Origin: Polytrichum commune
Taxonomy: Eukaryota; Streptophyta; Polytrichopsida; Polytrichales; Polytrichaceae
Length of the DNA stretch: 64,000 nucleotides
NCBI GenBank assembly: GCA_950295325.1
Contig: OX485806.1
Span: forward strand, 50,031,169 to 50,095,168
Reading direction: 5' to 3'
The notes beneath the pieces are model-generated. The model saw nothing but the letters and a program-made list of their open reading frames with translations, made no database searches and was not told where the DNA came from. Position 1 is the first letter of the stretch, and each line of letters begins with the position of its first letter. The translations under genes and the position numbers were made by a program. This document shows, piece by piece, positions 22,926-34,916 of this stretch.

Positions 22926-25900
22926 TTAACAAACTATTGAGATGAACATGACGCTTACTAGAGGTAATGCGCCATCGATACCAGGTAATTTTGCATAGCA
23001 TGATGGAAATATTACATTCACCTCATTGTCCTGTAGAATCATCCCACGAGATCGTAAGAAATCATTCATGAGCCAACTTGTGCTACTGGGCCTACTTAGC
23101 TCATGTATGTTAAATTGGAACAGGAAGAGGTTAAAATACCTGTTATTCTGTAGCCCCATGGTCAATCCGAATCCAAAAGAGAACAAAGGATCATAATGTT
23201 TGTCACCTATATTCATGGGCAACTGATTAATGTTTCGGAACCAAGTTCTTGAGAGCTTTCCAGTGAAGTCATACGACCCAAAAAGAACATCTGCGATGCC
23301 TAGGCCCGCCTCTGTACCTGGCAGCCAAGCTGCAACAAGTGCATCCATTATATGCAAATGCGGCTCGATCAACAGTGGCCTTCCTGACATGATCACCACC
23401 ACACACTTCACATATCGACAGGTGTTCCTGATAGTGTGTGTTCCCTGAAGGGGTATGGTGAGGTTGGTGTTGTCACCGTAGCTTTCTGCATATGGTGGCT
23501 CCCCAACAACCACAATTGCATATTTAAACCCTTTATCCTTGATGAGGCTCATCCTTGCTCTTCGAGAGTACACCACTTCTGTGGAGACAGATACCATTTG
23601 TCTGACAGCCTGGAGGACTGTCGTTCCTATTGAGCATGTGCAGAACAAAAGTCACACTTCATGGATGTACAATGCAAAAGCCCATACTTCACATAAAGAC
23701 CATTACTGCTAACAATATTCCATGGCAAAGATATTTTCATTTGTCAGAGTTTCATAGATTGAGGGGGTTGCATACCAGGAGTTATGTCTCCAAATCCTCC
23801 TTGCCAGTGTATGGTCCATCCTCCACATTGCAAACCAATATCATCCGCATGTGAGCCGACCACAAGAATTTTCTTTGCATTCCAATCAAGAGGTAAAAGA
23901 GGAGTGTCTGGAGTCTTTCCATTCTTTAGAAGGACAAGTGATTTTCGCACTGCTTCACGGCTCAATTCCCTGTGTGTCTGTATTGTTTTCCAACACAAAG
24001 ACTGTCATGCACACAATTAAATCCCTCATTGAAAGTTCTTTCAGAACGAATGTAGTTCATAATATATTCTACTGTTAAAGATATACATGATTTCATTTTA
24101 TTCGGAGCCCCCAACTTAAGAGTCACTAGGTAGCAAACAAGCAGTGAGGAAAGGCAGACCTGTAGGTGAATAATCCTTACAGTTTGGCCAACAGAATATT
24201 GAAGCTTCATATCTGCATATGGACTCTCAAAGAGACCCATATGAAACTTGACACGCAGAATGCGGGTCACAGCATCATCGATTCGAGACATTGGAATTGC
24301 CCCACTTTTCACCATGTTGGTCAAGTTGCCAATAAACTCGGTGTAAGCAAAAGGAACCATGATCTGCACATAAATCAGCAAAACAAACAACTGAAGTGTC
24401 TCATATGGCAGCACAAGACTATTTGAAGACACAAGCCCTTACAAATCCCTAGGCAACAACAGTTCATGGACATGATAAAACTCTATATTAGGTAATTTGA
24501 AGTTTTTTGGACATTTTGAGACATTTACATAAATAACATTATAGGAAAAATCACAAAAATATTAGGGAATGGCATGTGAAACTCAAACATGCGCACATTT
24601 AAGAGTGGTGATTACATCAATACATGCACAAATGAAGGGCACAACTCAAATATGAACTCAAATTAAGATGGTTTACATAGGACAACCCAAATAGGAGACA
24701 CTATGGAGGAGAAAGGAGATTGTCATAATACGTGAAATAAAATATTAAGCCCTTGCTTGGTCTCACACAAAGTTAGTGTCAATAATAATTATACTTGATC
24801 CAATCAGGCTTTGTACGTTATATGTGGTCCAGGCTCCAGTCAAATGCTAATCACTGGGAACTTGGCACTTTAAATGTGGTCACTTATATGACCACAATTT
24901 AGAACATGATCAAGGGTCGTAGCCTTTGGAAGAGATGACGATAATGTTGCTCATTGTGATTCAGTTCACTTGGTTTTAACAATGACCTCTTCCTTGCCAT
25001 GACAATGCAATATTAGTTGGTAATAGATCTCACCATATCAAGGCCAGCATGAATACCAGCATACACAGAGAAAGTGTAGTTAGAACCCGGAGGATCTGTA
25101 ATCAGGTCAATACCCATGTAATCAGAGATGATGAATCCCTTGAATCCCAATTGATTCTTCAGGACATGAGTGAGGAGGAACTGGTTGGCGTGCATTTTCA
25201 CACCATTCCAACTGCTGTAGGAAGCCATGATAGTGGTCACACCCTTCTCAATGGCATCAACATAGGCACTCATGTGGATGTTCACCAGATCATGATAGTT
25301 AACTTCAGTGTTATTCCCATTCACACCATCAGTCGTGCCTCCATCCCCAACAAAGTGCTTTGCACATGCAGCTACCCTATCACTGCATTTCAGCATCACG
25401 ACAATAAAAACCTATAATCGGGGCTATCAGAATGTCCACCAGAGTTTCGTATATCTACCAAGAGTGAGTACATAATTGGATGACTGGAAAGGAGGGTGCC
25501 TCATATGCTTATGTAGTATGAAGTGTACTCCAGGTTATACTGCAGGAGCACATTGGCAAGATTGTTGGGCATCGCTCGTGCGTTCTGTGAAATTAGTCAC
25601 ATCCACCTATACCAAATGTGGTCATTAGTGTATGCCACACTTACTCTGAAATCTAGTTGGATGGGTGCCACACAGTGCATTGCAACTGTGTACTCAAGGG
25701 CAGACAAACACATGCACATGCTCATTTTGCTAAATTTGCACACTAATCTCCCACCCATAGTAATGACCATATTTAATATACCTGTTCTCAATGTATGGTC
25801 CAGTCCAACCCACAGGCGCTTTCCCTTGAAGCCCATCAATGATGGTGGTCATACTGCGAACAACTTCCGGGTCTTCACTGTAGCTCTCATAACATCGTCC

Positions 25901-28490
25901 CCATCGTGGATCCCGACATACCTGACATTGGATTATTAAATGTCACTTGTTAAATTATGGATGTTATAGATGACAGCTGGAATCACCTGGACATGGATAA
26001 TAGCAGAGAAAACTCAACATAAAAATTGATTCTAGATTTGGTTCAACCTAGACTTCAAGCTAGACTGTGTCAAGAAATTAGTGCAACTCCAAACCTATCT
26101 TTTTGTGGTGTGGAGCTAGTCAATCACCCCTCAGAGCATCCTCAGTCCATCTGGGTAAAGCTCACTGCAAACCAAGACCTATCTTGCTTAAAATTGCTCA
26201 AGATTTAGAGGGAGTGCACCAAATCTTGCTTAAAAATGGACAAATCCTCCCACACTCCCTCTAAATGTCAAAAATTTGGAGGGAGTGTGGGAGGATCTTT
26301 CCATTTTTAAGCAAGATTTGGTGCACTCCCTCTAAATTTTGAAAATGTGGTGTTTTCAATGAGGGATTTCACCTACGTCAAATTTTTACAATTCTTTTTT
26401 CTTGAGAAATATCTCACGTTTATTTAGGTGTGCTTCTAATGATGGTAATTTCAGTTTCTAATTTTAGGTCAGTCAAAAGATAGGTTTTGGTTTGCAGTGA
26501 GCTTTACCTAGATCGACTGAGGATGCTCTCACCGAGTGCCTTCACTAGACCATGAAGGATGTCAGAGCACATCAAAACAGACATTATTATCACAGATTGT
26601 TTGGTCACTTTCGTTAAAATAGAAGCTATCAGCTAAGGGACAGCCAAAACATCAGCTAGTGCTTGGAAGTGCATCACAAAACTAGAATTATACACGGAAC
26701 TGTCCTTCATTTGTATCAAGCTTACAGCAATACAAGGAGCAAAAACATATGATATTCCTGTAGCGCGAGTCTCAAGAGCAGTGGCAGCCCCAATGCGCGC
26801 CACGAGTGCAGGGTCCCTACAACAGACAAAGATGACTTTGAGAACTGGGTAAAGGTGTATCTCCCAATTTGGTCAGCACATGAAGAGACTGAATAATTAG
26901 CTACAAACAAAGGCTATTTATGTAACCAAAATATGACGCTGATTGATTTGACCTGTTTCAAGAGGATCGGACCTTGTGCAACCTAGGCCAATATTGTGGG
27001 GGTAGATGGTAGACCCATAAACATTGTTGTTCCCATGCACTGCATCAATTCCATAAATGAGAGGAATCCCCAAACGTGTGTTGATCGCTGCTTCTTGGAA
27101 ATAGTTAGTCATGTTGTCCCATTGAAGCACGGTTGCATTTACTGCAGGGGAGCTCCCTCCGCCACTCAATACACTTCCTGCACAAACATCAATTCGCAAC
27201 TTTAATTAATCTACAAGAGTTTTCAACCCACATAGAAATCTGCTCTTCACAGATGAAATCTACCAGAAATATACTGATTTCCAGCATCTTGTGCAAACTG
27301 AGTCATCACAGTACCTCAGACAGGAAGAATGATAACATCATGCCAGGAAAAACTCAAATGTGATCCCTCCTCAGGCGTAAAATTGCCATTCGATGGTGAG
27401 TTGGATATAATCTCATATTCACGGTTGGCCATATATTCTTTCACGGGGAACTCTGATGTCTCAGAATATGAAACTGTAATAACTGGACTAGATGATTTGA
27501 CAATTACCAAGATGTTCAGCTGGCGCTGCTGATAGGGAATTCCTTAGCAAGCAAATTTGACACAGCAATCCCCCACAAAACCTTTCGCTTGATGTTGCAC
27601 CTAGAAATATAAGAATAGAGAAGATATAGGACATCGGTGAATCACTCGAGATAAAGGCCCAGCGTAATCCCATTTCCACCACCGGCCCTCTCCCTGCCGG
27701 GGTAATAGCGTATTAGGAAGTCTTCGACTTGACTGATACTGTTGAAAATGCTCCCCGTTAATGTCTACAGTCTTACGCATAGCTGCAAAGGAAAAACACT
27801 GCCAATCAAGCCTAGCGTGTTGAGACTGTCAAAATGTTCCGTGGGTGCTAAATTTCCTGGGGCGATTAATTTCAAGGCACCACCACGTCATCATTTGATC
27901 ACGTCAAGAGGATTCCGCATTCCAATCGGTTTATCCTAAAGCCTTCCATCTATGAAATCTCTCTTGTCGACGATTCAGGTCAAGGGATCTTTCTCATCCG
28001 GAAGTAGCTTCAGATTAACCGCCGAGATTACTGTGGACAAAGACTTCAATCGACACGAGCCACTCATATGTAAACGAGGAGTACATGCGGAGGACCGAAT
28101 GTGACCCATCGCAACATTCCAAGGGTGGTGTCCCCCGAGCAGCAGTCTAGCCAGGGTGTCCACCTCCTTCAAGGAATCTTGTCATTAAGAAAACCGCCAC
28201 CCGATTATAGTCCGAGGCAATAAAACGTGGAACGCATACCCACCAATGCTGTACTCTTTGATGTTGGTGTAGTTCGTGATGGATCGCTCAGTCTGAGTCA
28301 TCTGGCCAATCTTCTCCAGCAATGTCATACGGGACAGGAGGTCCTTCACACGTTCCTCCACAGGCTGGTGCATGTCCTGGTACAAGCGGTAGAACCTTTC
28401 CTTCGGTACCCGCTCCTTGACATCAGTAGCATCAGCCAGGAACGCCAGTGATGTGATCAGCAGCAGTAGCATTGCCGCAGTTGCAGCCAT
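22926..28490 (-). CDS. GH3-family beta-glucosidase / beta-D-glucan exohydrolase, secreted
   Basis: Exons read on the minus strand: 28244-28490, 26973-27177, 26726-26816, 25782-25921, 25034-25382, 24181-24363, 23776-23977, and a last exon starting at 23626. All introns are GT-AG and the frame is kept throughout. The N-terminus ([21 protein letters not shown]) is a signal peptide, so the enzyme should act in the cell wall. The GH3 N-domain shows [33 protein letters not shown] and the nucleophile motif [11 protein letters not shown]. The C-domain shows [26 protein letters not shown] and the acid/base region [14 protein letters not shown]. It ends near PLFSFGFGL. Read unspliced, the last exon reaches a stop at 22926 (705 residues). 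A donor at 23139 would give about 640 residues, nearer the family norm, so the C-terminus is uncertain. Known members remove glucose from beta-glucans. No break is visible; this is probably the one live host gene here. Confidence 0.9.
26134..26528. mobile_element. Foldback MITE in intron 3 of the GH3 gene
   Basis: Terminal inverted repeats of about 50 bp start GAGCATCCTCAGT and are flanked by a 3-bp duplication TCA (26131-26133, 26529-26531). Inside, a second inverted repeat with arms of about 62 bp centred near 26271 (AGAGGGAGTGCACCAAATC in both arms) would fold into a long hairpin. It is non-coding. It lies within the intron 25922-26725 and leaves the splice sites untouched. The family is not assigned; the 3-bp duplication would suit a PIF/Harbinger-like element. 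Confidence 0.8.
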
Positions 28491-29100
28491 GCCCTATCAC
28501 AACTGACTGCAGTTTGTAAAACCTGCAGGTGAACCGCACGTCCATAGCATCAGGAGGCCCCAGGAAACACCCAACCCCTTGCAGCCTCAATAACAGCCCC
28601 GGTGCACCATTGCAAGCAACCATGGGACATGGATTCCATCAAGGCAATTGTAACATACGAAGCCAAAAATGGCGCGGATGCTCTGAGAGTTATTCCGGTT
28701 GAGGCCAGGTTAAGTGTACTTGAAAGAAGAGGGGATTAATTGAGCCTGCTGCCTACAGCGAAGACATTGATTGCTATTAGTAGCAGAAGACTTGAGCGGC
28801 GAGATCCACGGACCACCTGTCTCAACTGGAAGGACAAGGAAGAAGATGTCCAGCCAATACCTAGGCAGGCTGCCGCGTAAAGAAGATGGGCACGAGAAGC
28901 TGCAGTTCCAGCCTGCACTACATGGGAGCTGTGCCCTCCCTCTTCTTGACCTGCATCTTTCAATTTGAACCAGCTGGAGCAGGGCGAGAAGCTGTAAGCC
29001 CCAAGTCTCAATGACCAGGCAATGACCTCAGCGCCACTAAGCACTTATACCGCCAAAAAATGAAGCAGCGCAGAGGACGGTGGAAAAAATTCACGAAGAC
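28491..29100 (-). promoter_or_regulatory. Upstream region of the GH3 gene
   Basis: This is the sequence before the GH3 start codon on the minus strand, where the 5' untranslated region and promoter should lie. It is more GC-rich than its surroundings. I could not single out a convincing TATA box or start site. Open frames here (28432-28623, 28736-29044) carry no motif. Confidence 0.3.
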
Positions 29101-31932
29101 TGCCTTAGTGTGAGCTGCTACCATGGATCGATGATGGAGACACAACACAAATAAAAGCGGCCTGTTACACACTAGACCCGCAAAGACGCCTCCACTCCTT
29201 GTTAAATTACCGAATTGCGGACCGGTAGCGAGTCTTCCGTGAGATTGCGAATCTGGGTAAAATGTCGCACTCTCTCCGACACCTCAAACTCATGGAAGCC
29301 AAAATTTCCTCGCAATCTGCTCAGGGACTTTCACCATCGCCAAATGCCACAAATTTCATAGCATATTGAGTTTTCTTGGCTAGGCACTTTTATCTACCGA
29401 AATGAGGGCAGATCGTCAGTAAGTTATGGCGACAGAATTAGTGATGTTTGGGGATGTATGCCTTTCGTAAGGCCGATTTTTTATTTTCCATAAGGTAAAT
29501 GGGCCTTAAACGGACACTTTTCAGGCTGCACCAACTCCTCGCAGGATTGACACTCGCAATTGGTGCGAGATGATTACAGTAATTGCAAATGGTCTCTGAA
29601 CCTGGGCACATATAATGCCCACCTCACACACGAGCCAAGAGCCGTGACCATGAAATTGTGAGAGCCCAAAAGAAAGTGTCCAAAGGCCATCCCAAGACGC
29701 CTCCAAAATCATGTAGTGTGGTCCCAAACCCAAGTGTAGTGTGAAGTCATATGTGACCAGGTCCTCAACCAAATGCTAATTCAATGAAATTCTATTTATG
29801 CGGGTCCTCACGCATGATAAATTAGAATAAATCAACGGTTGTGAGCGTTGAGAGTGCAATGGTCTCCCAGTCTTGTGTTTGGCCTACCTCCAACATGTGG
29901 TTTTTGAAAATAATCCAATTGACCATGAAACATGATCCATTCGATGCCATGTAAGAATCCATGTAGACTTTACATCCATCTTGCATTCACATACTCCATT
30001 GGTCCCTCACGGGTAGTGTGAAGCAAACTTGGACCGGCTATGCCCTTTCCACCAATGAGAGTGCTTGAACTGTAATGGTCACGGGCTCTCAAGTCTTGTG
30101 TGTGAAGTGGCCCTAAAACAAGTAATGGAACAGCTGCCGTGGGTTATTTGAGAGCCGCGTTCAGTAGGAAACCATGGCGGCGAGGGGCCAGCCCCACCAG
30201 GACACGCGTCTTGCAACTGGAAGAGGCACTGTGGACCCGCTGCTGACGACTTCATCCTCTAAGGATGGCTCCTCATCCGACAGTTTTCGTTGAACTTCAT
30301 CCAGTCAGGGTTTAGGATAGGGAAAGAAGCTACATGGTTAGGCATTCAAGGAGTTGTACTTTTCTCTCTGCACCCACTTCTCGTAGGATATAGAACACGC
30401 AATTTGTTCGTTAATCCAAAAGTTCAAAATCTCAGTTGCGAACTTAATGTCAAAGAGTAGTCATTATTTGACTCCTTGTAAATTCTGCATCTCAACTCCC
30501 ATTAAAACACCTCAAATGACTTTCAGTAAAGTCTCGCAATTGCTAGCTGGATGTGATACAATTTGTGAATGTGTATGTGGAGTTGGAAGTGTCCATTAAT
30601 GTCGGCTTACCTAAACACATCATAAATTCTTGTGCGAATGAGCTTGGACGGAATTCATGGTCTGAAGTAATTCACAAATTGCAAACTGTTTTTCCTACGG
30701 GAACGTGAAGAAAATCCCATGTCAAGGAACCCAACATTTGCAAAGAAATATTGTAACAAAACTAACAGTTAGACCGAAACATCATGATGCACACCCTTTA
30801 AGAAGACTCCAGAATCTGCACACAATTATATGATGCATCATTGCTAAGTGGCTAAAGCCTACTTCGTACAAGACGGCTACACACGACAGAATTTCGCAGA
30901 ATTTGATAGAAAGGCAGAAAGACAAGCAGTGGCGGTACAATGTGTAGACAGCTAAAAAAGGAGTGTACCATCTGCCGCAAATTCCAATTTGGGCTCTGAA
31001 TTTATGACGGCAGATTGAATCTCTCTCTCTCTCTGTGCTAATTACTTGCTGCAAACTTCGATATTTATTCCAATTCGAAACATGCACATCGACATTTTCA
31101 TAAACACGCACACAAACATCTTCATGCAGCTCTCGCTCCCTCTCCCTCTCCCTTACTATGCGTGCGAGAAGAGATTCTGATGGCATTTTATGTGGTCCCT
31201 GCAAAATCTTGACAGGTGTCGGTCCCTGACAGCTTCCTAGAAACGGAAGAAGCCTAGGGTTTATTGCAAGAGCATGGGACCAGTGTGTATGTGTGACAAA
31301 TTTTATTTGACATTCAACTTCAAATCCAAAGTGTCAGGTGACATTTTCAAAAACAAAATAATGTCCATTGACATTTACATTTTCATCAATTATCCACCTG
31401 TGAACTGATAAAAGTCCAATATCACACTCAAATCCACAACTACTATTTTTTTCCCTCTAACAGAATCATACGGCTCATTTTTTTTCCATGTCCTACGTGA
31501 TCCTCTGAACTTCAATTCAAGCATTCTATGGAAGCATTACGATTTTCACATTGTACATTGAACTCAATTGAAAGGAATCCTGCACTATGCAAATCTACCA
31601 CCTCAAATCATCAAGTCAGGCTAAAATGGCTAATCAACCTAAATGACCAAAGATTGGACTAGGTGGGAACTGACCATAAGAGAATATGTAGCATGAATGT
31701 AGATGGTATCACTAGTGAAAGTGGAATATCTACCATTATCCTAGATATTGTGACAAACTTAGGGGATGAACTTCAAGACCTTGTGAACATTGATAGCATT
31801 CCATTCACAAACTCAACAACAAACACGATATTCAATATTTTGAGAGAGTGGGATCCTCTCAAAATAATATTGGCCATTTGGACACCTAAAAGTCATGTTA
31901 GGTTGATAAATACTAGATTATACTTCAGACGT
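29101..31932. other. Intergenic sequence with MITE-like words, no gene recognised
   Basis: No coding region is supported. The motif GTGTGAAG or AGTGTGAAG recurs at about 29727, 30014 and 30100, echoing the terminal repeat of the MITE at 7905/18418. A decayed relative may span roughly 29.5-30.1 kb, but no matching ends were found. A CT microsatellite lies at 31019-31036. Confidence 0.35.
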
Positions 31933-32332
31933 GTAGTTTCCATTAAAATGAGAGTATGTTAAGCTGGGAAATCGACTCACTTAGGTTGAGTCGACCTAAA
32001 TGAGGACAATATTTTGTCAATTTAAGTTGAGTCGACCTAAATGAGGATAATATTTTGTCAATTTAGGTTGAGCCGACCTAAATGAGGACATTATGTCAAT
32101 TTAGGTTGAGTCGACCTAAATGAGGATAATATTTTGTCAATTTAGGTTGAGTCGACCTAAATGAGGACATTATGTTGTCAATTTAGGTTGAGTTGACCTA
32201 AATGAAGACATTATGTTGTTAATTTAGGTTGAATCGACCTAAATGAGGACAATATGTTAGTCAATTTAGGTTGAGTCGACCTAAATGAGTCGATTTCCCA
32301 GCTTAACATACTCTCATTTTAATGGAAACTAC
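31933..32332. mobile_element. Foldback element with palindromic internal repeats
   Basis: A perfect 47-bp inverted repeat (outer end GTAGTTTCCATTAAAATG, inner end ATCGACTCA) bounds the 400-bp element. Between the arms are eight tandem units with a period of about 41 bp. Each carries the palindromic core TTTAGGTTGAGTCGACCTAAA, so the whole element is nearly self-complementary. It contains no protein-coding frame. I saw no target duplication. Confidence 0.8.
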
Positions 32333-32742
32333 GGCGGAAAATCAAATGTTATTTTTTTACTTGTACTCTACAACTTTCCAGTGGTTTTCATTTCATTCTT
32401 GGATTAATAATTTGCTTTATGTACTCTCAATTCATTGGAAAACTCTCATTTTAATGAATATTGTGTTATCATTATTGATTCCAATCTAACATCAACTCAA
32501 ACATTGCATTGAATCAATGAGAATTTCACATTTTATATTAAACTTAATTGAAGGGGATCTATGCCCTGTGCAAGACCTCAAAATTCAAATCATTTTAAGT
32601 TGAGATGGTTATTTTCCCCAATTTTTAATAAAAAAAAACATTCTAAATCTCTTCCCGTTTTTTAAATTTCAAATCAAATGACTTAGGGATTGACCATACA
32701 AAAATATCTATCACAGATATAGCCAGTGCCACTGGTAAGAGT
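32333..32742. other. Intergenic sequence, nothing recognised
   Basis: AT-rich sequence between the foldback element and the short-LTR copies. No coding or repeat signal was found. Confidence 0.35.
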
Positions 32743-32847
32743 TGTCATGTAAATAGTGATTGTGTGTCATTGCAGCTCAAGTACCAACTGCCACTAACAA
32801 ACAATACTAAACACACTAAAGTCATACATAAACAACACACCTCGACA
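32743..32847 (-). repeat. Short LTR, copy A
   Basis: 105 bp from TGTCATGTAAATAG to ACACCTCGACA, closely similar to copies B (33184-33288) and C (20290-20395). A 336-bp spacer (32848-33183) without an obvious primer site separates it from copy B. I found no common target duplication around A plus B. Confidence 0.6.
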
Positions 32848-33183
32848 GAGAAGGAAGAGAGTCAAACACTCATAAAAACTTTAATCTCTCTTCAAATGCA
32901 CACAATGAGTCAAGCTATCTCTCACTCCATTACGGAAGAATCCAAGAATGTAAGAAAAGGGAGAAAAAATCATAATTTATTGCAAACACATGCAATCTTC
33001 ACCTCACACAAGCTCTCTCCACACACTCACTCACAAAACTTGATTTGGCAAGAATGCCAAGCCAAGGAAGAGGCTCCTCACTTAGGAGCCTTTCTCTTCA
33101 CAACTAAGATTCATTCATCCAAATCTAAATGAATGAATCCCAACGGATAAGGTGCGGCCGTCGACGCCGCATACCACGACAGC
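32848..33183. other. Spacer between short LTR copies A and B
   Basis: 336 bp, starting with the purine run GAGAAGGAAGAGAG and ending with a GC-rich palindromic patch (GCGGCCGTCGACGCCGC) next to ATACCACGACA. A TRIM-like internal domain is possible, but no clear primer site or polypurine tract in matching orientation was seen. Confidence 0.35.
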
Positions 33184-33487
33184 TATCGTGTAAATAACGA
33201 TCGTGTGTCAATGCAGCTCGAGTACCAACCACCTCTAACAAACAACACTAAATATAGCAAAGTCACACATAAATAACACACCTCGATATACCCCCCCTCA
33301 ACTGACTATGGAGTCCCGCCAAACAGCTAAGACCAATGCCACTTCAAAAGGCATGGATAATGAAAGATTGTTCCACAACTAACTAGTGTGATGAATATCA
33401 TTCCAAGGAACTGTAGATTGGGTGCAATGTGAGCCCCATCCTTAATTGCCTCTGATGGTTGGCCATCATATTCCAAAGAATTAATTA
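33184..33487 (-). repeat. Short LTR copy B with adjoining 3' tail
   Basis: The LTR-like part 33184-33288 runs TATCGTGTAAAT to ACACCTCGATA, with both terminal TG/CA dinucleotides mutated. On the minus strand a polypurine tract (GTTGAGGGGGGGTA) directly precedes it, with the short coding tail SEAIKDGAHIAPNLQFLG upstream. The block matches 20290-20594. It could be the 3' end of the methyltransferase-bearing element to its right, but the match to copy C stops before any recognisable pol sequence, so this is unproven. Confidence 0.55.
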
Positions 33488-33575
33488 TACCGCCTCATTT
33501 TGATTGCGTTTCTAAGCCATAATTCCTCATTCTCCATTTGGGAAGGCATAAGATGATGAAAACCATACAAGATCA

Positions 33576-34082
33576 TTAAGTACGATTGGTGGAAGCACCA
33601 AGTACCGAAGATCCTCGACAACGACGACAACTCCACTGTCCAGATGGTAAAGAAGTCAAAGGTGGCCCCAAGCATATTATGTGCCAGCCACGTTGACACT
33701 TATCACACAAGAACATAGTAGCCATTCCTTTCTTCTTTCCACACACAAAACATGGAAGACCCTCTGGCACGACGGTCAGTTCAGGATGAACTGTACCCTC
33801 AATGGGTAGATGACATGGGGCATAATTTTTAGAATGCTCGCGATACTCCTTGCCATCCTTGCTTTCCAACAGCAACAAACCACTCGGCAACACCTCCTTC
33901 ACCCGAAGGATAGTGCGGCCTGCCCTGACATCCAATGTCATAGGCGCCTCACGTTGGAGATAAACATAATCCCCTTGCCGGAATCTCCACAACTGAGGTC
34001 GGTAAGCACCACTGCGAATGCGTGCATAACGCAAAGTATCACGGTGTTGAACAATGGACAAATTCTCCATGGCCATAGGCAT
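33576..34082 (-). pseudogene. Integrase C-terminal region fused to a PHD finger
   Basis: An open stretch of 168 codons. The first ~100 residues are the integrase C-terminal part (LWRFRQGDYVYLQREAPMTL, then LPSGLLLLESKDGKE). Residues ~111-155 (33618-33752) form a PHD-type zinc finger: CFVCG, LCDKC, GWHIIC, then LPSGQWSCRRC, giving the Cys4-His-Cys3 pattern. The frame then ends within about a dozen residues. Many plant gypsy elements carry a chromodomain at this place; a PHD finger is unusual. PHD fingers commonly bind histone H3 tails, so a role in choosing integration sites is a reasonable inference. This part is free of stops. Confidence 0.8.
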
Positions 34083-34860
34083 GGCCCTCTAGAAGAATTG
34101 AGCCCGCTCCTGGAAACACTCTGCCCAAATGTTTGGATCATCCAAGTCCACAACAGGAGCTAGCTTTTCCCAAATAGAACTCGGGAGTACAGGCTCACGT
34201 CCATACAACAACTGATACGGGCTCTAGGACACCAAAGAGGCATGCCTACTAAATCGATAGCCCATAGCACTCCAAGGTAACATGAGGTCCCAATCCTGAT
34301 GGCTTCCCGGAAGTAATCCATATTTCCTCAAACCACGTTTGGTTGTCTGAATAACCCGTTCAGCCAAGCCATCCGCCTCTAGATGATCCCGAGAGGTGGT
34401 GCGGTGATCTATGAGCGCCTTAGTGCACAACTCCTCAAAAACACCGTGGAACTCCCTCCTTTGGTCTATCAATACCTCAGCCGGTGCTCCAAAACGTGTC
34501 AACATACGATCCAAAAAAACGGTCGTGGCCAACTTTGCAAAATTTTGGGGTAAAGCAACAAGCTTAATCCACTTACTAAAATGTTCCACCATCACCAACA
34601 CGTACTTTGCTCCACGTGGCATGACAACCAACGGTCCCGCAAAGTACAGCGACCAACGGTAGCCCAATCTCATAATATATAAGGGCTGTAATTGAGGTGA
34701 CAAGGTGTTAAAGCTAGACTTGACCCGGTTACAAACTTCACATCTCCCAACATAAGTAGCCACCTGCTGATACATGCCAATCCACCAATATTGGCCACTC
34801 AACATCGAATGTATCTTGCGTATGCCAAAATGGCCAAGTTCCTCATGCACTTGTCACACC
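34083..34860 (-). pseudogene. Integrase core of the methyltransferase-bearing element
   Basis: The HHCC finger (HEELGHFG, then CEVCNRVK) is followed by the core: RWSLYFAGPL, VLIDQRREFHG and DGLAERVIQTTK. The first catalytic Asp is replaced by Tyr, the Gly after the second Asp by Arg, and the Glu is kept. A stop near 34221 interrupts the frame. The sequence continues as SPYQLLYGREPVLP, typical for gypsy integrases, and then has another stop near 34090. Confidence 0.85.
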
Positions 34861-34916
34861 AAGGAGGCCCTCTGATCCGGCCTAGGGACAATATGCCTTG
34901 TCCCATCCGACCACAA

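Noticed and set aside
31985-32295. Regular repeats with similar spacing resembling a CRISPR array
   Set aside because: The DNA is from a plant nuclear context, the spacers are near-identical and the array lies inside a 47-bp inverted repeat; it is a foldback element.
32743-33288. Calling copies A and B with their spacer a complete TRIM element
   Set aside because: There is no shared target duplication, and the polypurine tract lies outside copy B rather than before copy A.
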